Positions 1 to 7,740 are shown, counted from the first letter of the stretch. The stretch is DNA of 7,848 bases from Crocinitomicaceae bacterium (GCA_024643585.1 JAHEMP010000101.1:1-7848); one strand, 5' to 3'. The notes: generated from the letters alone by a model not told the origin. Numbers and translations: made by a program.

Positions 1-3000
1 CGTATCACCAAAGGACTGTATGGATGGGAACAAAACATCCGCAAATACACTATCTGTAACAGTCCCACAAGAATTTGTAAAATCACAATAATAATACATG
101 TCCTGAATTGGGGACAAACTTACAGTCGGGCCTGTATTTGGAGAAATATTAATATTTGGGTACCAAAAATAGGTATCACCTCCAGAAACGGTTATGGACT
201 GAGTAGAATTGACGCATATTCTAATCGTATCATCCATAACGGGTGCCGGTGGATTGGTAAAAACGGTTATTTGAACATTTCCGGTATAAACGCATCCATC
301 TGAGGTTGTGCCAGTAACTGTGTAATTAATAGACTGTGTAGGCGAACTAATTGGATTCGAAATATTGGGGTTACTCAAATAAGTAGTTGGAGACCAAGTA
401 TAGTCTATGGCTCCATTTGCCATTAAGTTGACATCATTTCCTATACATATATTGGTGTCAGCAGAGGTGGTCAAACCTCCATTATAAACATTGAGAATAC
501 ATGTTAAAGTATCTGACCCACAGGAATCTGAGATAATAACTGTAAATATAGTAGTGGAATCGATCGTGGCAAATGGGTCGCTTGAAGTAGGATCATCTAA
601 AAATTGACTTGGAGACCACTGATACGTTTGTCCTCCTGATGCATGAAGTTGATAAGTGTCTCCAATACAAATGGTGTCTATCGGTTGAACTATTCCTCCT
701 TGAAAATCTCCAACTTCAATTATGAAAGTAGAGGTATCTGCCAAATAACAGCCTAAAGCATCCCAAGCAATTAATGTAACGGTATACGTTCCAGCTCCTG
801 GGTAGACATGTGATGGACTTTGGGCGCTTGAAGAAGTTCCGTCCCCAAAAGTCCAAAAATAATTATCCGCGTATAGGGTATTATTTTGAAAGAAAACAGG
901 TTCAGGATAACAAATTAAGGGGTCCAAAACAGATATTAAGGGCACAATGACACTGAGGTCAAACTTAAAGGCTGCTAAATTGCAATTTGAGCTATTATTT
1001 GTTGTTGACCATGACCCAACTGTAGATGTGAAGCCAGAAGAATTCCCCCCACATGCAGCGCAAACTGCATGATAAACTCTACCATTCTTATCGAAACGGC
1101 TGGTACCTCCGTCTACATGCTTGTTACTGTTCGATAGCCCCCCGAAAAAGGTGGCGTATTTCAAAACAACAGCGTTTGCCCCTAATACAGCTAAATAAAA
1201 ATTATCACCCAAAGTGGTAGATTGGTATGCATCGCTTGTTACCGGGAAACCGGAAACAGTTGAAAAGACTGCCTGACTAAGTAATACGTTCAATGGCCCA
1301 CCCCAACCTGCCAAATAAATGTCCCCACAATCGGAAACTAAAAAAGCCGTGGGAGATAATTCGACATGACCAGAGCCAGCGCCTATCATTGTTGTCCATT
1401 GAATGGCACTTAAATTACTTGAATATTTTCGTATAAATTGTCCAGAATTGGCATTGCCATATTTCCCCGGAGTAATCGCATAACTACTTTCGGATTGACC
1501 TAAAACATAAGGTTCATTTTGAACATCCGTTTGTACCAAATAGACTTGGTCATATTCGCTTTGACCAATATATGTTCCGTTAATTGTCTGACCGTTTAGT
1601 GGGTTTAGTTTCATTAGAAATCCATCGCTTATACCTCCATTGAAAGTAAGGTCTTCACCTGAGATAAGACTTAGATTTGTGGATGTTGTGCCCCCTGCAA
1701 CAAACACATCTCCATTGTAGGCAGCTTGAATTGAATATCCAGCATCCGCACCATTTCCGCTTATATACCTTGACCAAAGCAATGTATTCAGAGTTGCATT
1801 CATCTTGAAAGCAACGGCGCTTTGGCTTCCCTGCATGGCTTGACCGCCAGAACCCACAAGTGGAAAATTCGTTGAAGTCGTCGAGGTGGCGACATACACA
1901 TTGTACGCTGAATCCAAGGTGATTTCTCCTCGGTATTCATCACCGTAATTGTACTTTAAAATAGATGAACCATTGTAACCATCGTTTCCACTTCCTCCGA
2001 CAAATGTTGACGAGAGGATTGCTGTTCCATTTGCATTAAATCTGGTTATAAAAACATCTGAACCTGGAATCGTCGCAGATCCTCCTTGCGGAATAAAATT
2101 TGGCCCCCCATTGAAACTTGGGTCGTAGGCATTTGCGGTAGGAAAATCAGATGAACCTGTCATTCCCAACACGTAAAGTTCTCCATTGGGTCCGCAAACC
2201 ATGCTACTCGGAAATTCATTCGATAAAGCCCCGCCTAAATACGTCGAATACATCAGAGAAGCCCCATTTGCCGTAAATTTCATGATGCTTACGTCAAAAT
2301 TTTGATTGAAAAACGAGGTTCCATTAAAGGTTAAATCGTAGGCTCCCAATGTTGTGGGCAAACCTTGACCGAAAACAATGCCCCCTGCAAACACATTTCC
2401 TAAGTCGTCAGGCGTTGCTGTAGAGCCCCAATTATCCGCTGTAGATCCACTAAATGTAGAAAAGGTAAGGTTCGGGTCAATAATTAATTCGTAGTTGTCA
2501 TCGTATTCGCCAATTACATAGCTTAGTTCGTCATTTACCAATTTAAAAACTACATTAACTTTTTTCTTTTTACCATCGATGACCTGCCAGGCAATCGGTT
2601 TGTTTTCCGTTATAACTCCAAATGAATGGTGTATTTTTAAGTCACCATTTTTATCAATTTTCACTACATCTGCTCCTTCAATTTTAGATGCAATAATGGA
2701 TGGACTTATGTTTGGTTTTACAATGAATGAATATTTTAATGCACCGACATCACCAACGTATTCCATGTCAATACCTGGGTAAAAATCTTTTAAAACTGTT
2801 TTGTGATAGGAACGCACAAAACTTTTCCATTTACTTGGGTCATTACCAATGTAATAATTACTGTAAAATGAAGACTCGTCTGAATTTATACTTTTACCAG
2901 TATAATTGGAACCAAAAAAAGTGTTTTTAAGTAAATGTCCTCGGTATTCATCGTGGTCATTTTTTTCTTTATGATCGTGAGAATGCAAACCGGTGTGGAA

Positions 3001-3174
3001 ATGAAAAGTCATACCTGTTTGGGTGATAAACATTTCTCCGCCAGACAGCTTTATCTTGTGCAAGATTTCCTTTTCCCACTGTCCTGAATTTGATTCTAGC
3101 CATACCTTTTCACTTTGACTATAAACAGTCAAAAAAATGAAAAAACATAAAAATGAAAAAAAGTATTTGACCAT
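1..3174 (-). CDS. Large secreted DUF7948 / SBBP-propeller / PKD multidomain surface protein, C-terminus cut by window edge
   Basis: The frame is open from ATG at 3174 to base 1, giving 1058 codons without a stop. Residues 1-19 form a signal peptide (MVK, a Phe-rich hydrophobic core, then VYS|QSE). Residues 25-235 resemble the DUF7948 domain of Bacteroidota surface proteins: it opens with WLESNSGQW and closes with YELIIDP. Residues 236-700 hold about six SBBP-like units, marked by Y/F-x-G-G-type turns near 312, 391, 470, 535, 596 and 677, suggesting a beta-propeller. A CxxC (C705-C708, then GGNSSG) follows. A PKD domain spans about 740-825 (FGDGT at 776-780). Three Ig-like repeats run from about 820 to the edge, with Trp at 853, 927 and 1004. 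Such proteins usually end in a gliding-motility-type (CHU_C) or type IX sorting domain; that is inferred, since the end is missing. Probable role: exported adhesin or gliding-associated surface protein. The exact ligand is unknown. The architecture call is firm; the function is not. Confidence 0.9.
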   Translation of the reverse strand, partial: MVKYFFSFLCFFIFLTVYSQSEKVWLESNSGQWEKEILHKIKLSGGEMFITQTGMTFHFHTGLHSHDHKEKNDHDEYRGHLLKNTFFGSNYTGKSINSDESSFYSNYYIGNDPSKWKSFVRSYHKTVLKDFYPGIDMEYVGDVGALKYSFIVKPNISPSIIASKIEGADVVKIDKNGDLKIHHSFGVITENKPIAWQVIDGKKKKVNVVFKLVNDELSYVIGEYDDNYELIIDPNLTFSTFSGSTADNWGSTATPDDLGNVFAGGIVFGQGLPTTLGAYDLTFNGTSFFNQNFDVSIMKFTANGASLMYSTYLGGALSNEFPSSMVCGPNGELYVLGMTGSSDFPTANAYDPSFNGGPNFIPQGGSATIPGSDVFITRFNANGTAILSSTFVGGSGNDGYNGSSILKYNYGDEYRGEITLDSAYNVYVATSTTSTNFPLVGSGGQAMQGSQSAVAFKMNATLNTLLWSRYISGNGADAGYSIQAAYNGDVFVAGGTTSTNLSLISGEDLTFNGGISDGFLMKLNPLNGQTINGTYIGQSEYDQVYLVQTDVQNEPYVLGQSESSYAITPGKYGNANSGQFIRKYSSNLSAIQWTTMIGAGSGHVELSPTAFLVSDCGDIYLAGWGGPLNVLLSQAVFSTVSGFPVTSDAYQSTTLGDNFYLAVLGANAVVLKYATFFGGLSNSNKHVDGGTSRFDKNGRVYHAVCAACGGNSSGFTSTVGSWSTTNNSSNCNLAAFKFDLSVIVPLISVLDPLICYPEPVFFQNNTLYADNYFWTFGDGTSSSAQSPSHVYPGAGTYTVTLIAWDALGCYLADTSTFIIEVGDFQGGIVQPIDTICIGDTYQLHASGGQTYQWSPSQFLDDPTSSDPFATIDSTTIFTVIISDSCGSDTLTCILNVYNGGLTTSADTNICIGNDVNLMANGAIDYTWSPTTYLSNPNISNPISSPTQSINYTVTGTTSDGCVYTGNVQITVFTNPPAPVMDDTIRICVNSTQSITVSGGDTYFWYPNINISPNTGPTVSLSPIQDMYYYCDFTNSCGTVTDSVFADVLFPSIQSFGDT
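25..717 (-). repeat. Three tandem Ig-like repeats of about 75 residues
   Basis: Encoded residues from about 820 to 1050 repeat a pattern: (D)-T/R-I-C-I/V (as in DTICIGD, TNICIGND, IRICVNS), an A/S-x-G-x-x-x-Y/F-x-W turn (QTYQWSPS, DYTWSPTT, TYFWYPN), then a Y/F-T/Y-V/C strand and a cysteine-containing S-C-G or D-G-C. The Trp anchors are residues 853, 927 and 1004, a period of 74-77. The paired cysteines suggest one disulfide per domain once secreted. Such stalk-like Ig/PKD repeats are typical of the C-terminal half of Bacteroidota surface proteins. More copies may follow beyond the left edge. Confidence 0.65.
1075..2469 (-). repeat. SBBP-like beta-propeller repeat region inside the surface protein
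   Basis: The encoded residues 236-700 contain repeated units of the form (hydrophobic)-x-K/R-F/L-N-x-N-G followed about ten residues later by a Y/F-hydrophobic-G-G/Q turn. Examples are MKFTANGASLMYSTYLGG, ITRFNANGTAILSSTFVGG and LMKLNPLNGQTINGTYIG. The turns fall at residues 312, 391, 470, 535, 596 and 677, so the spacing is 79, 79, 65, 61 and 81. The repeats are degenerate at protein level and I saw no obvious repetition at DNA level, which fits an old propeller rather than recent duplication. Confidence 0.6.
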
Positions 3175-3180
3175 CTTACA

Positions 3181-3211
3181 CAAACATAGGGCTTTTAAAA
3201 GAAAATTTCAA
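3181..3211 (-). promoter_or_regulatory. Candidate Bacteroidota promoter for the surface protein
   Basis: On the minus strand, TTG (3211-3209) is followed after 20 bases by TATGTTTG (3188-3181). This matches the Bacteroidota -33/-7 promoter pattern TTG-N17-23-TAnnTTTG. The -7 box ends only 6 nt before the ATG at 3174, so transcription would start almost at the start codon and the mRNA would be leaderless or nearly so. The start at 3174 is needed for the signal peptide, so a later start does not solve this. The match is by eye, with no transcript evidence. Confidence 0.55.
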
Positions 3212-3310
3212 CCGATTAAATTAGCAATAATATACTGTTTCCCTTAGTATTATAACAGAAATATAAAGAATCGGTTGCCTGTATTAAGAAACAAAATGAC
3301 CAGCAACCGC
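3209..3310. promoter_or_regulatory. Three CAACCG motifs in the divergent intergenic region (possible operator)
   Basis: CAACCGATT lies at 3209-3217 and its exact reverse complement AATCGGTTG at 3269-3277, a 9-bp inverted repeat with a 51-nt gap. A third copy, GCAACCGCT, starts at 3303. The second and third copies also form a perfect 7-bp inverted pair (3272-3278 with 3303-3309). The first copy overlaps the -33 box of the minus-strand promoter; the other two lie roughly 60-100 bases upstream of the candidate purF -7 box. This arrangement suggests binding sites for a regulator of one or both directions, but no known regulator is recognised. Confidence 0.35.
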
Positions 3311-3371
3311 TCTAATAACTGTATAATTCATAAAATTGGCCAAATTCCCTCCAAATTCTATCGAATATATG

Positions 3372-3379
3372 TAATTTTG
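3372..3379 (+). promoter_or_regulatory. Candidate -7 element for the purF operon
   Basis: TAATTTTG fits the Bacteroidota -7 consensus TAnnTTTG and ends 27 nt before the purF ATG, which would give a 5' leader of about 20-25 nt. I do not see a TTG at the usual 17-23 nt upstream; the nearest TTG is at 3336, 33 nt away. The -33 element is therefore weak or the promoter needs an activator. Confidence 0.4.
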
Positions 3380-3406
3380 CAAAACATTTTTAAAGACGTT
3401 TTTTCG

Positions 3407-5308
3407 ATGAGTGATCCAATTAAACACGAGTGTGGTATTGCAGTTTTAAGACTTAAAAAACCACTTCAGTTTTACCTGGAAAAGTACGGTTCAGCATTTT
3501 ATGGCCTTAATAAAATGCATCTTTTGATGGAAAAACAACACAATCGCGGTCAAGATGGTGCAGGATTAGCCAATATAAAGCTAGATATGGAGCCGGGCGA
3601 AAGATATATTTCTCGTCACAGAAGTATAGCGAAGCATCCGATCGAAGATTTGTACAATCACATTGGAGAAAAAATTCAAACGTTAGAAGAAGAAAATCCT
3701 GCATTATTAAAAGACGTTGACTATTTAAAAAAGAATCTAGGATTCACAGGAGAGTTGTTTTTAGGACATCTTCGATACGGAACCTTCGGACGTAATTCTA
3801 TTGAAAGTTGTCATCCATTTTTGAGACAAAACAATTGGATCACAAGAAATTTAGTGGTTGCAGGAAATTTTAATCTAACAAATGTTGATGAGCTTTTCAA
3901 AGTACTTGTTAAACTTGGACAGCATCCAAAGGAAGTATCCGACACCGTAACCGTTCTGGAAAAAATTGGCCACTTCTTAGATGTAGAAAACGAAGAAATG
4001 TTCGCTCAATTGAAGCCTCAAGGTTACACGAACAAAGAAATTTACGATAGGATTGCAGAAAAATTAGACATTGTAAAGATTCTTAAAAAAGCATCTGAAG
4101 ATTGGGATGGTGGATATGCTATGGCAGGCTTAATGGGCCACGGTGATGGTTTTGTCCTTCGTGACCCATCAGGAATTCGCCCTGTATCTTGGTATGAAGA
4201 TGACGAGGTTGTAGTTGTAGCATCTGAAAGACCTGTTATACAAACTGCATTTAATTTACGTGAAGAACAAATTAAAGAGTTAAAACCAGGTCACGCACTA
4301 ATCATGAAGAAAAATGGTCAGGTTAGTGAAGTTGAGATAAATGCCCCTCTTGAACCAAAAAGTTGCTCCTTTGAAAGAATTTATTTTTCTCGAGGTAGCG
4401 ACGTCGAAATTTACAAGGAAAGAAAACAGTTAGGTAAAAATATAGTTCCTCAAGTTCTAAAAACGATCAACTATGATTTGGACAACTCCGTGTTCTCCTT
4501 CATACCTAATACGGCGGAAGTTTCCTTTTATGGACTAATCAAGGGACTTGAAAATTATCTAAACGACGAGAAATACAAAGCTATTTTAGCACTAGGAAAA
4601 GACGTGACTCCTGAAAAATTGGAGGAAATAATTTACAGGAGAGCAAGAATTGAAAAAATTGCAATCAAAGATGCTAAACTCAGAACCTTCATTACCCAAG
4701 ATGATACAAGAGACGATTTAGTGGCTCATGTTTATGACATAACCTACGGTTCAGTTGTCAGAGGAAAAGACAACTTGGTGATTATTGATGATAGTATAGT
4801 TCGCGGGACAACATTAAAGCAAAGTATATTAAGAATATTAGATCGTTTAGATCCAAAAAAGATAGTTGTAGTTTCTTCCGCACCTCAAATTCGATTCCCG
4901 GATTGTTATGGTATTGATATGGCGAAAATGGGCGATTTTATTGCCTTTGAAGCCGCTATTGCTTTGTTGAACGAAAGAGGAATGGGTCAGGTGATTGAAG
5001 ACGTCTACACGAAATGCCTAAGTCAAAAAGATTTGCCAAAAGAGCAAATCAAAAACTATGTGAAGGAAATTTATGAGCCTTTTACAGATGACGAAGTGTC
5101 TGTAAAAATATCTCAACTATTGAAACCCGCTAGCGTGAAGGCCGAAGTGGAAATCATTTATCAGACAGTTGAAAACCTACACGATGCATGTCCAAAAAAT
5201 TTGGGTGACTGGTACTTTACCGGTAATTATCCTACTCCAGGTGGAAACAAAGTAGTTAACAAAGCATTTTTAAACTGGAAAGAGGGAATTAACGAAAGAG
5301 CCTATTAA
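3407..5308 (+). CDS. purF: Amidophosphoribosyltransferase, long Bacteroidota-type
   Basis: Catalyses the first committed step of purine synthesis: PRPP plus glutamine gives 5-phosphoribosylamine. The protein is 633 aa, against roughly 470-510 for typical PurF. Residues 1-8 look like a propeptide removed to expose the nucleophile Cys9 (HE|CGIAV). The class II glutaminase domain shows RGQDGAG at 47-53, GHLRYGT at 120-126 (Arg123), GN at 153-154 and SD at 178-179, then RDPSGIRPV at 252-260. The phosphoribosyltransferase domain carries the PRPP loop IIDDSIVRGTT at 459-469. Extra length comes from an insert of about 40 residues near 65-118 and additions elsewhere. The frame stays open upstream to TTG at 3275 and has an ATG at 3296, but that extension has no family features and would bury Cys9; ATG 3407 is chosen. 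Canonical Fe-S cysteines seem only partly kept. It is the first gene of a tight operon, with the histidine kinase 10 nt downstream. The family is certain; activity of this divergent form is inferred. Confidence 0.92.
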   Translation: MSDPIKHECGIAVLRLKKPLQFYLEKYGSAFYGLNKMHLLMEKQHNRGQDGAGLANIKLDMEPGERYISRHRSIAKHPIEDLYNHIGEKIQTLEEENPALLKDVDYLKKNLGFTGELFLGHLRYGTFGRNSIESCHPFLRQNNWITRNLVVAGNFNLTNVDELFKVLVKLGQHPKEVSDTVTVLEKIGHFLDVENEEMFAQLKPQGYTNKEIYDRIAEKLDIVKILKKASEDWDGGYAMAGLMGHGDGFVLRDPSGIRPVSWYEDDEVVVVASERPVIQTAFNLREEQIKELKPGHALIMKKNGQVSEVEINAPLEPKSCSFERIYFSRGSDVEIYKERKQLGKNIVPQVLKTINYDLDNSVFSFIPNTAEVSFYGLIKGLENYLNDEKYKAILALGKDVTPEKLEEIIYRRARIEKIAIKDAKLRTFITQDDTRDDLVAHVYDITYGSVVRGKDNLVIIDDSIVRGTTLKQSILRILDRLDPKKIVVVSSAPQIRFPDCYGIDMAKMGDFIAFEAAIALLNERGMGQVIEDVYTKCLSQKDLPKEQIKNYVKEIYEPFTDDEVSVKISQLLKPASVKAEVEIIYQTVENLHDACPKNLGDWYFTGNYPTPGGNKVVNKAFLNWKEGINERAY

Positions 5309-5318
5309 TTAGTCAGTC

Positions 5319-6215
5319 ATGAAACGCAAAACCGCCATATTTTTTTATTTGTTAGGTGGTTATGTTTTGCTTCAATTCGCATGGTGGGCGTATCATTTGA
5401 TTGAACTCACCCAATTGAATGTCATTGAAGATGTAGAAGTTTCACGCAAGGTTTTTATGATTCTTGGAGAAGGATTGGTTTTCTTTCTCATCATAATGAT
5501 TGGTTTATGGCAAATTCGTAAATCCAGTAAAAAAGAATTGAAACTAGCTGAACGCCAAAGAAATTTTTTACTCTCGGTAACCCATGAACTAAAAACTCCT
5601 TTAGCAGCAAATAAACTTTTTCTACAGACCATTCGAAAACGTGATTTCGATTTATCACAGCGGAATGACTTGCTCGATAAGGCGATTTCGGAAAATGTTC
5701 GGCTAGAAAATATGATTGACAATATCCTTAATGCTACTAGACTTGAACATCAAACAATTTATTTGAATCGCGAAAGATTCAACCTTGACGAGCTGCTTTT
5801 AAAAATTGTAGAGCGATTCGAAAAAGTTTACCAAGTCAAAAAAATTAGGACCAATATAGATTCTGGATTGGAAGTGATTGGTGATATGGCGATGATAGAA
5901 ACTATTGTTGTAAATCTAATTGAAAACGCTATTAAATATGCCGGTAAAGATGCTGACATTCATTTGTCCGCCTCAAAAACTGACGAAGTGGTTAAATTTG
6001 CGGTGGAAGATAATGGACCTGGTGTTCCAGTTGAAATTCAAACCGAAATTTTTGATAAATTCATGCGGTCAGGTAATGAAGAAACTAGAACTAAAAAAGG
6101 CACAGGATTAGGCCTTTATATTTCAAGAGAGTTTGCACACCTAAACAAAGGAGAAATTAATTATAAAAATGCGCAACCTAAGGGTGCAATTTTTGAAGTA
6201 AGATTAACGAAATGA
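5319..6215 (+). CDS. Two-transmembrane sensor histidine kinase (HisKA/HATPase)
   Basis: A 298-aa inner-membrane kinase predicted to autophosphorylate on His89 and pass the phosphate to a response regulator. Two hydrophobic helices (about residues 7-26 and 47-64) flank a periplasmic segment of only about 20 residues, so there is no room for a folded extracellular sensor domain. No HAMP or PAS domain is evident; a short basic linker (66-80) leads straight into the HisKA H-box SVTHELKTPLA at 86-96. The HATPase domain has the N-box around NLIENAIKY (199-207), G1 DNGPGVP (231-237), an F-box IFDKFMR (244-250) and G2 GTGLGLYISR (261-270), so all catalytic boxes are intact. It starts 10 nt after purF, and its stop overlaps the start of gpmI (ATGA), so translation of the two is probably coupled. 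No response regulator is in the window. The signal is unknown; sensing within the membrane or through a partner protein is likely given the tiny loop. Confidence 0.93.
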   Translation: MKRKTAIFFYLLGGYVLLQFAWWAYHLIELTQLNVIEDVEVSRKVFMILGEGLVFFLIIMIGLWQIRKSSKKELKLAERQRNFLLSVTHELKTPLAANKLFLQTIRKRDFDLSQRNDLLDKAISENVRLENMIDNILNATRLEHQTIYLNRERFNLDELLLKIVERFEKVYQVKKIRTNIDSGLEVIGDMAMIETIVVNLIENAIKYAGKDADIHLSASKTDEVVKFAVEDNGPGVPVEIQTEIFDKFMRSGNEETRTKKGTGLGLYISREFAHLNKGEINYKNAQPKGAIFEVRLTK

Positions 6216-7735
6216 CTAAAAAATTCGGACTTATAATTTTAGATGGTTGGGGATTGGGTAAAAAAGACCATTCCGATGCTGTATTCCAGGCCAACACCCC
6301 TTACATGGACCATTTGATTTCAAGTTACCCAAATACAAGGTTGACCACCTTTGGCGAGGCAGTGGGATTGCCAGAAGGCCAGATGGGAAATTCGGAGGTG
6401 GGTCATTTAAATATAGGTGCTGGCCGAATAGTTTACCAAGAATTGACTCGTATAAATAAATCGATTCGAGAGGGTGATTTTTTCACGAACACTAAACTGA
6501 TTGAGGCCATGACCTTGGCTCAAAAAAGCGGAAGAAAATTACACTTTATTGGACTTGTTTCGAAAGGTGGTGTACATAGTTCGCAAGACCATTTGTATGC
6601 ACTATGTGATATGGCCGAAAAGTATGGTGTTAAGGATGTGTTTATCCATGCCTTTACCGACGGAAGAGATTGTGACCCCAAAAGTGGTCAGGAGTATCTT
6701 TCTGAGTTAGAGAAGCACATTGAAAACAAAAGTGCCAAAATTGCAACAATCGTTGGTCGCTATTTCGCGATGGATAGGGACAATAGATGGGAAAGGATTT
6801 CGGAAGCATACCATGCAATGGTGAATAGAACAGGAACTTCTTATGAAAATGTAAATGCTGTATTTGAATCCAATTATTCCCAAAACATAACGGATGAATT
6901 TTTGCCTCCAAGCATTATCTCTAGGAGTGGTGAAATTGATGGGTCAATTTCAGATGACGATGTGGTAATTAATTTTAATTTCCGGACCGACCGACCGCGT
7001 GAAATAACTACTGCCTTGACACAAAAAGCATTTCACGAACAAAACATGCATCCGCTAGCATTGCATTATTTTAGCATGACGATGTACGATGAAAATTTCA
7101 AAAATATTAACGTGATTTTTGAAAAAGATAATTTGAAAAATACCATAGGTGAGGTTTTATCGAAATTAGACAAAACACAAGTTCGAATTGCAGAAACGGA
7201 AAAATACCCCCATGTTACTTTCTTTTTTAGTGGCGGCAGAGAAGAACCCTTCGTCGGTGAATCTAGAATTTTGGTGAATTCACCTAAAGTTGCAACCTAC
7301 GATTTACAACCTGAAATGAGTGCACCAGAGGTAAAAGATAAAATTGTGAATTCAATTAATACCGAATCTCCAGATTTTATTTGTTTGAATTTTGCGAATC
7401 CTGATATGGTAGGACATACCGGTGTTTTTTCTGCGATTATGAAAGCCGTTGAAACAGTGGATCAGTGTTTAAACGAAGTGGTTGAAGCTGGTAAAAAAAT
7501 GGGGTATGAATTTTTAGTAATCGCGGATCATGGCAATGCCGATTTCGCCGTTAATGCAGACGGAAGCCCAAATACTGCGCATAGCTTAAATCCGGTTCCA
7601 GCAATTCTAGTTACTGAAAATAAGGACATTCAACTTCATGAAGGAATTCTTGCTGACGTTGCACCTACTATACTTCGAAGAATGGGGATTGCTGCTCCTA
7701 TTGAAATGGATGGGAAATCACTTATTCAATCGTAA
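6212..7735 (+). CDS. gpmI: 2,3-bisphosphoglycerate-independent phosphoglycerate mutase
   Basis: Cytosolic glycolytic and gluconeogenic enzyme interconverting 3-phosphoglycerate and 2-phosphoglycerate through a phosphoserine, using two Mn2+ ions; it belongs to the alkaline phosphatase superfamily. At 507 aa it has the normal length for the family. Residues matching the well-studied Bacillus enzyme by eye: Asp11 (ILDGWG), catalytic Ser61 (MGNSEVGHLNIGAGR), His122 (GGVHSSQDH), Arg152-Asp153 (GRDCDP), Arg183 and the AMDRDNRWER segment, Arg258 and Arg261 (NFRTDRPRE), Lys331 (KYPHVTFFF), Asp398 and His402 (NPDMVGHTG), Asp439-His440 (ADHGNAD) and His457 (AHSLNP). All metal and substrate ligands appear present, so it should be active. 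The start overlaps the histidine kinase stop by 4 nt, and the MFS gene follows after 5 nt. No internal oddities were seen. Confidence 0.97.
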   Translation: MTKKFGLIILDGWGLGKKDHSDAVFQANTPYMDHLISSYPNTRLTTFGEAVGLPEGQMGNSEVGHLNIGAGRIVYQELTRINKSIREGDFFTNTKLIEAMTLAQKSGRKLHFIGLVSKGGVHSSQDHLYALCDMAEKYGVKDVFIHAFTDGRDCDPKSGQEYLSELEKHIENKSAKIATIVGRYFAMDRDNRWERISEAYHAMVNRTGTSYENVNAVFESNYSQNITDEFLPPSIISRSGEIDGSISDDDVVINFNFRTDRPREITTALTQKAFHEQNMHPLALHYFSMTMYDENFKNINVIFEKDNLKNTIGEVLSKLDKTQVRIAETEKYPHVTFFFSGGREEPFVGESRILVNSPKVATYDLQPEMSAPEVKDKIVNSINTESPDFICLNFANPDMVGHTGVFSAIMKAVETVDQCLNEVVEAGKKMGYEFLVIADHGNADFAVNADGSPNTAHSLNPVPAILVTENKDIQLHEGILADVAPTILRRMGIAAPIEMDGKSLIQS

Positions 7736-7740
7736 TTTAA

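Noticed and set aside
2579..2930. Two small plus-strand open frames (67 aa each)
   Set aside because: They lie antisense within the long minus-strand surface-protein gene, overlap each other and show no recognisable domain or start signal.
3272..3309. Inverted repeat CGGTTGC/GCAACCG as a terminator
   Set aside because: It has no following T-run on the plus strand, no gene ends there, and it lies between divergent starts; it fits repeated binding motifs better.
3275..3406. Upstream extension of the purF frame (TTG at 3275, ATG at 3296)
   Set aside because: It adds 44 or 37 residues without family similarity, would place the nucleophile Cys far from the N-terminus, and overlaps the repeated motifs and the candidate -7 box.
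3507..3704. Minus-strand open frame inside purF
   Set aside because: It is antisense to the conserved glutaminase domain and has no protein features of its own.
5393..5722. Minus-strand 109-codon open frame inside the histidine kinase gene
   Set aside because: It is antisense to the transmembrane and H-box coding region; its Ser/Lys/Arg-rich composition is what an antisense read of such a gene gives.
5920..6111. Plus-strand open frame in another phase of the kinase gene
   Set aside because: It overlaps the well-conserved HATPase region and has no supporting motif.
6654..6911. Minus-strand open frame inside gpmI
   Set aside because: It is antisense to conserved active-site segments of gpmI.
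6984..6996. Tandem ACCG triplication
   Set aside because: It encodes the conserved RTDRPRE segment of GpmI and is explained by coding constraint.
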